NCBI RefSeq assembly: GCF_012848855.1 | Contig: NZ_CP051630.1 | Span: forward strand, 1,715,501 to 1,779,500 | DNA from: Pyruvatibacter mobilis | GTDB lineage: Bacteria > Pseudomonadota > Alphaproteobacteria > CGMCC-115125 | Direction: 5' to 3' | DNA: 64,000 bases | Shown: positions 46,411-54,381 of the stretch, piece by piece | How positions within the stretch are numbered: the first letter of the stretch is position 1 | How the letters are laid out: every line of letters begins with the position of its first letter | Notes under the pieces: model-generated | The model's input: only the letters and a program-made list of their open reading frames with translations | The model's database searches: none | Told to the model about the DNA's origin: nothing | Position numbers and translations under genes: made by a program

Positions 46411-46442
46411 ACTTTGAAGCGGTCAAAGTTGGAGACTTTATG
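46411..46442. promoter_or_regulatory. Three evenly spaced ACTTT/AAAGT half-sites overlapping a candidate promoter
   Basis: ACTTTGA (46411-46417), its complement TCAAAGT (46423-46429) and ACTTT (46435-46439) are separated by 5 bp each, so adjacent dyads share a half-site and repeat every 12 bp. A plus-strand promoter-like pair, TTGAAG (46414-46419) and TTTATG (46437-46442) with a 17-bp spacer, overlaps it. The array lies in the 415-bp gap between divergent fabD and yjhX-like genes, about 165 bp from fabD and 220 bp from the other. It looks like an operator. Confidence 0.4.
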
Positions 46443-46662
46443 TCTAGTGAGATTGTGCTCGGCTAACGGGCGCTGATTTGGGTGGCCCTCCCTCGACCGA
46501 GGCGTGCGGCCCCTGCCCCATCAGACCCCGTTGCAACGAACCCGCACCGGCTGCGGGCGCGTGATCGTGCGCGCCTTCGCGCGTGCGGTGGGCGGATGGC
46601 GTGACGCGTCCGCCGACCTGCCGGCCGGTGCCTTCAGACTTAGTTTGACGGCACATCTCACA

Positions 46663-46935
46663 ATGAACCTCTCCCGCGACGAGCAGCGCGTGCTGCACGC
46701 CCTGGCGCAGGGCGGCTATATCCGCCATTTCAGGGCCATCTCGCCTTCCGGCCGACGCCAGAAGATCACCCATATCGAATGCATGACCCGCGACGGCTGG
46801 CTGTTGAGCCACTGCACCCTGCCGATTTTCGACAAGCTGCGCCGGAAACGGCTCATTTTCTCGGAAAACGGCTCGCCCTACCGCATCTCCCGCAAGGGCC
46901 TGACCCATGTGCGGGCGCGGCTGGACAACAGGTGA
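46663..46935 (+). CDS. YjhX family protein (UPF0386, putative toxin)
   Basis: A 90-residue basic protein. The family pattern is clear: [50 protein letters not shown] and RARLDNR. YjhX of E. coli is proposed as a toxin paired with YjhQ, an acetyltransferase, but this copy has no acetyltransferase beside it, and related alphaproteobacteria often carry it alone. The ATG at 46663 is set by similarity; the open frame extends further upstream. It is followed by a terminator at 47002. Confidence 0.9.
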   Translation: MNLSRDEQRVLHALAQGGYIRHFRAISPSGRRQKITHIECMTRDGWLLSHCTLPIFDKLRRKRLIFSENGSPYRISRKGLTHVRARLDNR

Positions 46936-47001
46936 TGATCGATTTCAAGCCCACCGGGGCGGCCACCGCTGCCCCGGTAGCGCGCATGACGGATGCAAAG
47001 T

Positions 47002-47032
47002 GCGCCTAAGCCCTTGCGCTTGGGCGCGTTTT
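47002..47032 (+). terminator. Rho-independent terminator after the YjhX-like gene
   Basis: GCGCCTAAGC pairs with GCTTGGGCGC (one wobble) around CCTTGC, followed by GTTTT. It separates this gene from the rpsF operon. Confidence 0.8.
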
Positions 47033-47220
47033 CTCGTATCTCCCCGCTTCGCTCAAGGTCCGGAGCCGGGAGCTGAAGGGACGGCGCTTTAGCGCTTACG
47101 TGAAATCGTACAACGGTCCTGGTGTTCCCGCCCGGTTCGTCTAACGGAGAACCTCCCTTTTCCGGACGAAGAACGGGGCTTCGCGCCCGGACCGGCTGAC
47201 TTCAAGGGAGCCCATTTCCA
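47033..47220 (+). other. rpsF leader region
   Basis: About 190 bp ahead of rpsF with several GC-rich hairpin-forming stretches, for example CGGGGC/GCGCCCG around TTC near 47173-47190. Many bacteria regulate this operon through an S6:S18-binding leader RNA that contains a bulged CCG. This segment could hold a version of it, but I cannot fold it reliably by eye. Confidence 0.3.
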
Positions 47221-47718
47221 ATGGCGCTTTACGAACACGTGTTTATTGCGCGGCAGGATGTGTCCGCGCAGCAGGTCGAGACTCTGACCGAAGAGTTCAA
47301 GACCGTGCTTGAGAGCAATGGTGGCTCGGTTGCCAAGGCCGAGTACTGGGGCATCAAGACGCTTGCCTACAAGATCAAGAAGAACCGCAAGGGCCACTAC
47401 ACCCTGCTGAACATCGACGCCCCGCACGCCGCGGTTGCCGAGATGGAACGCCAGATGGGCCTGCATGACGACATCCTGCGCTTCATCACCCTGCGGGTGG
47501 ATGAGCACGAGGAAGGCCCGTCGGCCATGATGCAGGCGCGCGGCCGTGACGACCGCCGCGGCGGTCGTGGCGGTGATCGTGGTGGCCGGGGTGGTGATCG
47601 TGGTGGCCGTGGTGATCGCGGTGACCGTGGTGGCGACCGTGGCGATCGCGGTGGTGACCGCAGCGCCCCTGAGGCCCGCAAAGAGGCAGAAGCCAAGAAA
47701 GAAGGAGCAGACGCATGA
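47221..47718 (+). CDS. rpsF: 30S ribosomal protein S6 with Gly/Arg/Asp-rich C-terminal tail
   Basis: Residues 1-97 are a normal S6 domain ([45 protein letters not shown]) that pairs with S18 on the platform of the 30S subunit. The remaining ~68 residues are an extension: from 108 to 147 it is built from short RGG, RGD and GDR units, then an Ala/Glu/Lys-rich end. Such tails vary between alphaproteobacteria; this one is long and strongly repetitive. The stop overlaps rpsR by 4 bp (ATGA). Confidence 0.97.
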   Translation: MALYEHVFIARQDVSAQQVETLTEEFKTVLESNGGSVAKAEYWGIKTLAYKIKKNRKGHYTLLNIDAPHAAVAEMERQMGLHDDILRFITLRVDEHEEGPSAMMQARGRDDRRGGRGGDRGGRGGDRGGRGDRGDRGGDRGDRGGDRSAPEARKEAEAKKEGADA

Positions 47719-47963
47719 AGGTAATTCCTTCCGACGCAGCCCGCCGGCCGTTCTTCCGCCGCCGCAAGACCTGCCCGTTCTCCGGCGCCAACGCTCCGAA
47801 GATCGACTACAAGGACACCCGTCTCCTGCAGCGCTACGTTTCCGAGCGCGGCAAGATCGTGCCGAGCCGCATCACGGCCGTGTCCGCCAAGAAGCAGCGT
47901 GAGCTGGCCCGCGCCATCAAGCGCGCCCGCTTCATGGCGCTGCTGCCTTACGTGGTCGACTAA
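47715..47963 (+). CDS. rpsR: 30S ribosomal protein S18
   Basis: Partner of S6 on the 30S platform. The 82-residue protein has [60 protein letters not shown]-type family sequence in correct order. Length is normal. The ATG overlaps the rpsF stop, and a strong terminator follows at 47980. Confidence 0.98.
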   Translation: MKVIPSDAARRPFFRRRKTCPFSGANAPKIDYKDTRLLQRYVSERGKIVPSRITAVSAKKQRELARAIKRARFMALLPYVVD

Positions 47964-47979
47964 GACACACGACGTTTGA

Positions 47980-48015
47980 GGGCCCGCCGGATCATTTACC
48001 GCGCGGGCCCTTTTT
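47980..48015 (+). terminator. Rho-independent terminator after rpsR
   Basis: GGGCCCGC pairs with GCGGGCCC across a 15-base loop, followed by five T residues. Partial readthrough into the DUF2232 gene and rplI is possible, since those two lack an obvious promoter of their own. Confidence 0.85.
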
Positions 48016-48046
48016 CCGTTCACTGGCTGAGACCGCTACCTTGCGC

Positions 48047-49108
48047 ATGGGAAACATCCCACCCTGGGTCATCGGCGTGCTGGCGGGCCTTGCCAGCAGC
48101 ACGCTCTATGCGGCTGCGTCCGGCGGCGCGACGCCGGCGATCGTTCTTCTCTACCTGTCGCCGCTCCCCATTTTCATCGCAGGCCTCGGCTGGGGCTCCC
48201 TGATGGCGCTGATCGCCGGGGGCACGGGCCTGGTCCTCACCTCCCTGTTCAACGGCATTTCAAGCGGCGTGGTCTATCTCGCCGTGGAAGTGGCAGCCCC
48301 CCTGTGGCTGATGCGGCTGGCGCTGACTTCGCGGGCCGTGGGCGGCCGCGGTGCCTCGGCGGCTGCGCGGGCGGCACGGGCGCGGGAAGCGCATCACCGG
48401 GCGGTGGCTGCCGGTGAGATCGACGGGCCGCCGGACGACCTGCCCGAGCCCGAGGTGACCTGGTATCCGCCGGGCCTGCTGGTGGTGTGGACGACGGCGA
48501 TTGCCGCCTCGCTGCTGCTGATCTCGATCCTGTCGATGACGGTGACCGAGAACGGCCTGCGCGGAGCGATCATGCAGATGATCAATACGGGCATTGTTGA
48601 TACGGGCGAGCTTGGGCGGGTGCTGGACGCACGCGGCTTCGACATCAGCCCGCGGGCGTTCCTGGCGGGGATCGCCAGTTTCGTGCCGGCCATGGCGGCG
48701 AGCCTGTGGCTGATCATGACGCTGGCCAACATGATGGTGGCGCAGCTCATCCTGGTGCGGCTGGGGCGCGCTGCGCGGCCGACGCCGTCGATCGCGGAAT
48801 TGCGCTATCCGAAGCTGTTTCTGGCGATCTTCCCGGCCTCACTGCTGTTTGCCTTCCTGCCGGGGGAAGCGGGCTTTGCGGGGGCGTCGCTGGCGGCCGT
48901 CCTGTTCATTCCCTATTTCCTGTTGGGACTGGCCACAATTCATGCTATCTCGCGCCGCTGGCAGGCACGGTCTGCCGCGCTCACCGGGTTCTATACGGCC
49001 CTCGTCCTGCTGTCGCCGCTGGTTGCGGTGCTGGTGGGATGCCTGGGACTGGCGGATGCCTGGATGGGATTGCGGGAGCGCTACGCTCCCGACCTGGAAG
49101 CGGCCTGA
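48047..49108 (+). CDS. DUF2232 family membrane protein
   Basis: Polytopic inner-membrane protein of 353 residues with about eight hydrophobic segments. The first block (WVIGVLAGLASSTLYAAA, then YLSPLPIFIAGLGWG) matches the DUF2232 N terminus. A charged Ala/Arg-rich loop (about 105-135) separates it from the second half. The gene regularly sits between rpsR and rplI in alphaproteobacteria. I start at the ATG at 48047; a TTG at 48041 would extend it by two residues. Function unknown; an energy-coupling or S-component-like transport role has been suggested for relatives of the fold, which I cannot verify. Confidence 0.82.
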   Translation: MGNIPPWVIGVLAGLASSTLYAAASGGATPAIVLLYLSPLPIFIAGLGWGSLMALIAGGTGLVLTSLFNGISSGVVYLAVEVAAPLWLMRLALTSRAVGGRGASAAARAARAREAHHRAVAAGEIDGPPDDLPEPEVTWYPPGLLVVWTTAIAASLLLISILSMTVTENGLRGAIMQMINTGIVDTGELGRVLDARGFDISPRAFLAGIASFVPAMAASLWLIMTLANMMVAQLILVRLGRAARPTPSIAELRYPKLFLAIFPASLLFAFLPGEAGFAGASLAAVLFIPYFLLGLATIHAISRRWQARSAALTGFYTALVLLSPLVAVLVGCLGLADAWMGLRERYAPDLEAA

Positions 49109-49218
49109 GGCTGCTTCCAGAAACTCTGCCGCTAACCACCCTGCGCGGTGGGACAGGCGCGACGATCTGGCCGCATCGGGCGGCAGGCGGCGCTTGCTGG
49201 AAGAAGGACTAGTTTCCA

Positions 49219-49848
49219 ATGGACGTTATTCTGCTTGAACGGGTCGAGAAGCTCGGCCAGATGGGCGACGTGGTTGACGTGAAGCCGGGCTACGCCCGCA
49301 ACTTCCTGCTGCCGCGCGGCAAGGCGCTGCGTGCCAACAAGGAAAACCGCAAGCGCTTCGAAGCCGAGCGCGCCCAGCTCGAGGCCCGCAACCTTGAACT
49401 GCGCAAGGAAGCCGAAGCGGTTGAGACCAAGCTCAACGGCGAAAGCGTGATCGTGATCCGCTCTGCTTCGGAAACCGGCCAGCTCTACGGCTCCGTGGCC
49501 ACCCGCGACGTGGCTTCCGCCCTGACCGAGGCCGGGTTCACCGTGGCCCGCCAGCAGGTGGAGCTGCAGCGCCCGATCAAGATCCTGGGCCTGCACGACG
49601 TGCTGATCCGTCTGCATCCGGAAGTCTCTGCGACCGTCACCGTCAACGTGGCGCGGACGCAGGAAGAAGCCGAGCGCCAGGCGCGCGGTGAGGACGTGAC
49701 CGTCGACCGCACCGACGAGGAAGAGGAAGCAGCGCTCCTCGCCGAGGAAGTGTTCGAGGATGCCGAAGCCGCCGCCGCTCTCGAAGAGGGTGACGCTGCC
49801 GAGGCCGGTGACGATGACGCCGCCGCCGAGGAAGAGACCCAGGCCTGA
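49219..49848 (+). CDS. rplI: 50S ribosomal protein L9 with acidic C-terminal tail
   Basis: Binds 23S rRNA near the L1 stalk. The 209-residue protein has the N-terminal RNA-binding domain [32 protein letters not shown], the connecting helix ([23 protein letters not shown]-type) and the C-terminal domain with [10 protein letters not shown]. Beyond about residue 150 it has a tail of roughly 55 residues that is almost entirely Glu, Asp and Ala. Long acidic L9 tails are known in alphaproteobacteria. A terminator follows at 49895. Confidence 0.97.
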   Translation: MDVILLERVEKLGQMGDVVDVKPGYARNFLLPRGKALRANKENRKRFEAERAQLEARNLELRKEAEAVETKLNGESVIVIRSASETGQLYGSVATRDVASALTEAGFTVARQQVELQRPIKILGLHDVLIRLHPEVSATVTVNVARTQEEAERQARGEDVTVDRTDEEEEAALLAEEVFEDAEAAAALEEGDAAEAGDDDAAAEEETQA

Positions 49849-49894
49849 CGCCAGGGCATTTTCCGGGGCGCCAGCCCTTAGGACGACACGACAA

Positions 49895-49925
49895 CGCCGC
49901 TGCCCATGCCGGGCGGCGGCGTTTT
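49895..49925 (+). terminator. Rho-independent terminator after rplI
   Basis: CGCCGCTGCCC pairs with GGGCGGCGGCG (11 bp, one wobble) across ATGCC, followed by TTTT. Confidence 0.85.
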
Positions 49926-49942
49926 CATTTGCGGTGCAACAA

Positions 49943-49968
49943 ATATCGGGCTCCAAGAGGCCTGATAT
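49943..49968. promoter_or_regulatory. Imperfect dyad upstream of cfa
   Basis: ATATC (49943-49947) and GATAT (49964-49968) are the outer arms of a dyad that extends inward with two wobble pairs. It lies in the 304-bp gap between the rplI terminator and cfa, about 260 bp before the start. I see no convincing promoter hexamers nearby, so the role is open. Confidence 0.25.
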
Positions 49969-50229
49969 GTTGCGATATGTCGTATAAGCCGATTTTTCCT
50001 GCAGCTGCGAAGGCGGGTTTTCCCCGGTTTTTCCGCGCCAGCGTCACGCTCGATATCCCCGCCCTTATCCCCGCAGCGCCCGCCCCCCAGATGCTCGATC
50101 GGATGCCCCCTTGCGCCTGCCGCCCGGGGGCATAGACTTTTGGGTGGCCGCTGCCCGGATCCTGCGGGCCCGGGCCGGCTGCCATGCTGATGGGCTGGGC
50201 AGACAATTGGGCATGCATGAGGTGCTGAG

Positions 50230-51483
50230 ATGTTCCTCCGGTGGTTGCTCGACTATGTGGTGAAGACCGGCCGGCTCACGGTGGTCGAAGCCAATGGGAA
50301 GACCTGGACAGTGGGCGATGGCGGCCCGCCCGGGGTGACACTCACCCTGCGGGACGCGAAGATCGGTCGCGCCATCGCCTTCAACCCGCATCTCAAATTC
50401 GGCGAAGCCTATATGGACGGCCGCCTCGACATCACCGAGGGCGATGTCTGGGACCTGATGGACCTGCTGGGCCGCAATGTGGGCACCGGTTACGGCACGC
50501 CGCTGGCGGCTGCCATCGCCCGGGCCCGGCGGCTCTACCGGCGGGTGCTGCAGCACAACCCGATCGGCCGGGCCAAAGACAATGTGGCCCATCACTACGA
50601 TCTGGACGGCGGGCTCTATGACCTGTTCCTGGACCCGGACCGGCAATATTCGTGTGCCTATTTCGAAACCCCGGACACAAGCCTTGACGAGGCGCAGCTG
50701 GCCAAAAAGCGCCACATCGCCGCCAAGCTCAGGCTGGAGCCGGGCAACCGGGTGCTTGATATCGGGTCTGGCTGGGGCGGGCTCGGGCTCTATCTGGCGC
50801 AGATGGAAGAGGTGGACGTGACCGGCGTCACCCTGTCCGAGGAGCAGCACACCCTGTCGAGCGCCCGCGCCCTGCATCAGGGTCTCGACAGCCGGGTGCG
50901 GTTCCGGCTGGAGGACTACCGGCATCTGGACCCGGCGTTTGACCGCATCGTCTCGGTTGGCATGTTCGAGCATGTGGGGGTGGGTCACTATCAGGAGTAT
51001 TTTGACCAGGTGGCCCGGCTGCTCGACGAGGACGGGGTGGCGCTGATCCATTCCATCGGCCGCATCGACGGGCCGGGCACGACCAATCCGTGGATCGCCA
51101 AATACATCTTTCCCGGCGGCTACATTCCGGCCCTGAGCGAGGTCCTGCCGGCCATCGAAAAGGCGGGCCTGTTCGTCACCGACATCGAGATCCTGCGCCT
51201 GCATTATGCGGAGACCCTGCGCCACTGGCGGGAGCGCTTCACCGCCAACCGCGACCGGGCAAAGGAGATCTATGACGAGCGCTTCTGCCGCATGTGGGAG
51301 TTCTACCTGGCGGCCTCCGAAAGCTCGTTCCGGCATATGGGATTCATGGTGTTCCAGGTGCAGCTGACCCGCAAGGTGGATGCCCTGCCGATGACCCGCA
51401 GCTACATGACAGAGGCCGAAACCACCCTGCACCGGCGCGAGGAAACGCTTCAGTCCACAGGCCGCAGCAAGCTGCGGGCGTGA
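50230..51483 (+). CDS. cfa: Cyclopropane-fatty-acyl-phospholipid synthase family methyltransferase
   Basis: Adds a methylene group from SAM across double bonds of membrane lipid acyl chains, usually under stationary or acid stress. The 417-residue protein has the N-terminal helical domain (FNPHLKFGEAYMDGRLDITEG), then HHYDLDGGLYDLFLDPDRQYSCAYF, SAM-binding VLDIGSGWGGLGLYL and the catalytic-domain blocks GVTLSEEQ, FDRIVSVGMFEHVG and FPGGYIPALSEV. It begins a plus-strand run leading to dnaB. Confidence 0.93.
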   Translation: MFLRWLLDYVVKTGRLTVVEANGKTWTVGDGGPPGVTLTLRDAKIGRAIAFNPHLKFGEAYMDGRLDITEGDVWDLMDLLGRNVGTGYGTPLAAAIARARRLYRRVLQHNPIGRAKDNVAHHYDLDGGLYDLFLDPDRQYSCAYFETPDTSLDEAQLAKKRHIAAKLRLEPGNRVLDIGSGWGGLGLYLAQMEEVDVTGVTLSEEQHTLSSARALHQGLDSRVRFRLEDYRHLDPAFDRIVSVGMFEHVGVGHYQEYFDQVARLLDEDGVALIHSIGRIDGPGTTNPWIAKYIFPGGYIPALSEVLPAIEKAGLFVTDIEILRLHYAETLRHWRERFTANRDRAKEIYDERFCRMWEFYLAASESSFRHMGFMVFQVQLTRKVDALPMTRSYMTEAETTLHRREETLQSTGRSKLRA

Positions 51484-51542
51484 GTCGCGCCGTGCCTGAA
51501 GTGTTTGATTCTGTGAGTCATTGGAATCGGTTAGACTGAATC
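51482..51542. promoter_or_regulatory. Cluster of five GANTC (CcrM-type) sites upstream of dnaB
   Basis: GAGTC (51482-51486), GATTC (51507-51511), GAGTC (51515-51519), GAATC (51524-51528) and GAATC (51538-51542) fall within 61 bp, mostly in the cfa-dnaB gap. GANTC is the target of the cell-cycle methyltransferase CcrM in many alphaproteobacteria, and such sites are normally sparse in GC-rich DNA. The cluster is directly readable; its function is inferred. Confidence 0.6.
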
Positions 51543-51549
51543 GCGCACA

Positions 51550-51570
51550 TCATCCACAGGCTGTGGATAT
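51550..51570. promoter_or_regulatory. Facing pair of DnaA-box-like 9-mers upstream of dnaB
   Basis: TCATCCACA (51550-51558) and TGTGGATAT (51562-51570, reading ATATCCACA on the minus strand) each match TTATCCACA at eight of nine positions. Together they make a perfect 8-bp inverted repeat around one G. They lie about 75-95 bp before the dnaB ATG and just after the GANTC cluster. Confidence 0.45.
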
Positions 51571-51646
51571 GATTTTTGTGTACAGCGCCGGGCTTGCCCC
51601 AATTGACGCCTGACGGCTGGTCGCAGCTGCGTTACATACTGTGGTC

Positions 51647-53155
51647 ATGGATCCCGCACCGACTCCCTTCCCTGCTCCCGACGACACGCCTGATCCCGAT
51701 TTCGAGGGCATCAAGTATCGCGAGATGCCGCACTCAATCGAGGCGGAGCAGGCACTCTTGGGGGCGATCCTCGTCAACAACGAGGCCTATGACAAAGTCT
51801 CCGAGTTCCTGTCGGCGGATCATTTCTACGAGCCGCTGCACGCGCGCATCTTCGAGGCGGTGGCGCAGCTCGTGGTGGGCGGTCACCTGGCGACGCCGGT
51901 TACCCTCAAGGCGTTTTTCGAGCGCGACAGCGCACTGGCCGATGTGGGCGGCCCTGCCTATCTGGCGCGGCTGGCAGCCGCTGCCGTGGCGACGCCGCAT
52001 GCGCGCGATTACGGCCGGGCGATCTATGACCTCGCCGTCCGGCGCGAGCTGATCCGGCTGGGCGAGGACATCACCGCCACCGCCGAGGACACCCCCATCG
52101 ACCTGCCGCCGACGCAGCAGATCGAGAACGCCGAAGCCGCGCTCTACAATCTGGCCGAGAAGGGCCGCTATGAAGGCGGCTTCATTCCGTTCAAGAACTC
52201 GCTGACCGGTGCGCTGGACATGGCCGCTGCCGCCTATCAGCGCGAGGGCCAGCTGTCTGGCCTCTCAACCGGCCTGCGCGACCTCGATGCCAAGCTGGGC
52301 GGGTTGCAGTCCTCCGACCTCATCATCCTTGCCGGGCGTCCCTCCATGGGCAAGACGGCGCTGGCCACCAACATCGCCTTCAATGCCGCCAAGGCCTTCC
52401 GCACCGAGATCGACGAGAACGGCCGCGAGAAGGTGGCCGATGGCGGCGTGGTAGCGTTCTTCTCGCTGGAAATGTCGGCCGAGCAGCTGGCGACCCGACT
52501 TCTGGCAGAGCATTCGGGCATCTCGTCGGAGAAGATCCGGCGCGGCGAGATCACGGCGGACGAGTTCGGCCAGCTGCGCGAGGCAACCGAGCTTCTGCAG
52601 TCGATCCCGCTTTACATCGACCATACCGGCGGCATCGCCATCTCCACCCTCGCCGCGCGCGCCCGGCGGCTGAAGCGCCAGGTGGGTCTGCAGCTGATCG
52701 TGGTTGACTATCTCCAGCTCGTCACCTCCAGCGGCAAGAACCAGGACAACCGCGTGCAGGAGGTGACGGCCATCACCACCGGCCTCAAGGCACTGGCGAA
52801 GGAGCTGAATGTGCCGATCATGGCGCTGTCGCAGCTCTCCCGTCAGGTGGAAGCGCGCGACGACAAGCGCCCGCAGCTGTCGGACCTGCGTGAATCCGGC
52901 TCGATCGAGCAGGACGCCGACGTGGTGATGTTCGTCTATCGCGAGGAATATTACCTGCTGCGCTCGGAGCCGTCGGAAGGCACGCCCGAACATCTCAAAT
53001 GGCAGGAAGACTGCACCCGTGCCCATGGCAAGGCCGAGGTGATTGTCGGCAAGCAGCGCCATGGTCCCACCGGCCGCGTGGAGCTGCAGTTCCAGGCCAA
53101 CCTCACCCGCTTCGGTGATCTTGACCATTTCCACCAGTCCTATGATGGTCCGTGA
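51647..53155 (+). CDS. dnaB: Replicative DNA helicase DnaB
   Basis: Hexameric helicase of the replication fork. From the ATG at 51647 (a GTG at 51641 is possible) it has 502 residues: the N-terminal primase-interaction domain (MPHSIEAEQALLGAILVNN), then the RecA-like domain with Walker A GRPSMGKTA (230-238), FFSLEMSAEQLATRLL, the Walker B region LIVVDYLQLV and QLSRQVEARDDKRP. The length is normal and no intein is present. alr follows after 30 bp. Confidence 0.97.
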   Translation: MDPAPTPFPAPDDTPDPDFEGIKYREMPHSIEAEQALLGAILVNNEAYDKVSEFLSADHFYEPLHARIFEAVAQLVVGGHLATPVTLKAFFERDSALADVGGPAYLARLAAAAVATPHARDYGRAIYDLAVRRELIRLGEDITATAEDTPIDLPPTQQIENAEAALYNLAEKGRYEGGFIPFKNSLTGALDMAAAAYQREGQLSGLSTGLRDLDAKLGGLQSSDLIILAGRPSMGKTALATNIAFNAAKAFRTEIDENGREKVADGGVVAFFSLEMSAEQLATRLLAEHSGISSEKIRRGEITADEFGQLREATELLQSIPLYIDHTGGIAISTLAARARRLKRQVGLQLIVVDYLQLVTSSGKNQDNRVQEVTAITTGLKALAKELNVPIMALSQLSRQVEARDDKRPQLSDLRESGSIEQDADVVMFVYREEYYLLRSEPSEGTPEHLKWQEDCTRAHGKAEVIVGKQRHGPTGRVELQFQANLTRFGDLDHFHQSYDGP

Positions 53156-53185
53156 TCTGGCAATTCTGCGGTCCGGCCCCTCATC

Positions 53186-54319
53186 GTGACATCGACGCCC
53201 CCTTCCCTTCCGGCTTCCGGGCTTTCTGCTTCCGGCTCCCTGACCATCGACCTCGGTGCCCTGGCGCGGAACTGGCGCGCGGCGCATGAGGCCAGCGGGA
53301 CAGCGCGGGCCAGTGCTGTCATCAAGGCGGATGGCTACGGGCTTGGGGCGGTCGAAGTGGCGCGCACGCTGGCCAAGGCCGGCTGCCGGGATTTCTTCGT
53401 GGCCCTGCCGTCTGAAGGCATCGCCGTGCGCAGCGTCGCGCCGGACGCGGCCATCTATGTGCTTAACGGGCCGATGGCAGGCCATGTGGATGCCATGGCC
53501 GATGCCGGGCTGATCCCTGTGCTCAACGGGCCGGAGCAACTGGCCCTGTGGGCGCAGGCCGGCGACCGCCATGGCCGCCCCCTGGCTGCTTCCATGATGC
53601 TCGACACCGGCATGAACCGGCTGGGCTTCGACGAGGCAGCGCTCGACGCGCTGGCGCCGGATGCCCTGCAGGGGATCGACCTGCGCCTGGTCTTGAGCCA
53701 CCTGGCCTGTGCGGATGATCCGTCTGCGGACATGAACATCGTGCAGCGGGCGCGGTTCAACCGCATGCGGTCGCGCCTGCCGGATGTGGAAGCCAGCCTG
53801 TGCAATTCGGCGGGCATCTTCCTGGGGCCCGACTATCACTACGAGCTGACCCGGCCGGGCGTGTGCCTTTATGGCGGCAGCCCGTTCATCGCGGAGCCCG
53901 CGCCGTTTCACCATGTTGTGACGGTGGGGGCCGAAGTGGTGCAGCTGCGGCGGGTGCCGGCGGGTGAAACCATCGGCTACGGTGCCACCTTCACTGCAGC
54001 CTCGGACATGCGCACCGCCACCATCGCGGCGGGCTATGCGGACGGCATCTTCCGGGCGGCGGGAAACCGCGGCTTTGCCGCCATCAACGGGGTGCGCGTG
54101 CCCTATGTGGGCCGGGTTTCCATGGACCTCGTGGTGCTCGACGTCACTGCCCTGCCCGACGGCGCGGTCAGGCCCGGCGACCAGGCGGAGGTGCTGGGGC
54201 CGACCATAAGTGTGGATGATCTGGCACAGGCCTCTGGCACCATCGGGTACGAGGTGTTAACCAGCTTGGGCTCACGGTATGAGCGGCGCTATATTGCAGC
54301 CGATTTCAGCCAATTCTGA
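53186..54319 (+). CDS. alr: Alanine racemase
   Basis: PLP enzyme that supplies D-alanine for peptidoglycan. The 377-residue protein has the PLP lysine K47 in VIKADGYGLG, the substrate region LDTGMNRLGF, and GYADGIFR and GRVSMDLVVLDVT in the C-terminal beta domain with the second catalytic tyrosine in ETIGYGATF. It starts with GTG at 53186; the first ~18 residues are a low-complexity Ser/Pro leader. dnaB-alr-radA order is common in alphaproteobacteria. Confidence 0.95.
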   Translation: MTSTPPSLPASGLSASGSLTIDLGALARNWRAAHEASGTARASAVIKADGYGLGAVEVARTLAKAGCRDFFVALPSEGIAVRSVAPDAAIYVLNGPMAGHVDAMADAGLIPVLNGPEQLALWAQAGDRHGRPLAASMMLDTGMNRLGFDEAALDALAPDALQGIDLRLVLSHLACADDPSADMNIVQRARFNRMRSRLPDVEASLCNSAGIFLGPDYHYELTRPGVCLYGGSPFIAEPAPFHHVVTVGAEVVQLRRVPAGETIGYGATFTAASDMRTATIAAGYADGIFRAAGNRGFAAINGVRVPYVGRVSMDLVVLDVTALPDGAVRPGDQAEVLGPTISVDDLAQASGTIGYEVLTSLGSRYERRYIAADFSQF

Positions 54320-54381
54320 GCACCCGCCCCTGCCGGGCCGCCCCACTGCCCGGCGCCCGACCCGACGAGGAGTGACATCCG

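Noticed and set aside
47541-47700. CRISPR-like or minisatellite array in rpsF
   Set aside because: The periodic bases encode the Gly-Arg-Asp tail in frame; units are short and irregular with no spacer structure.
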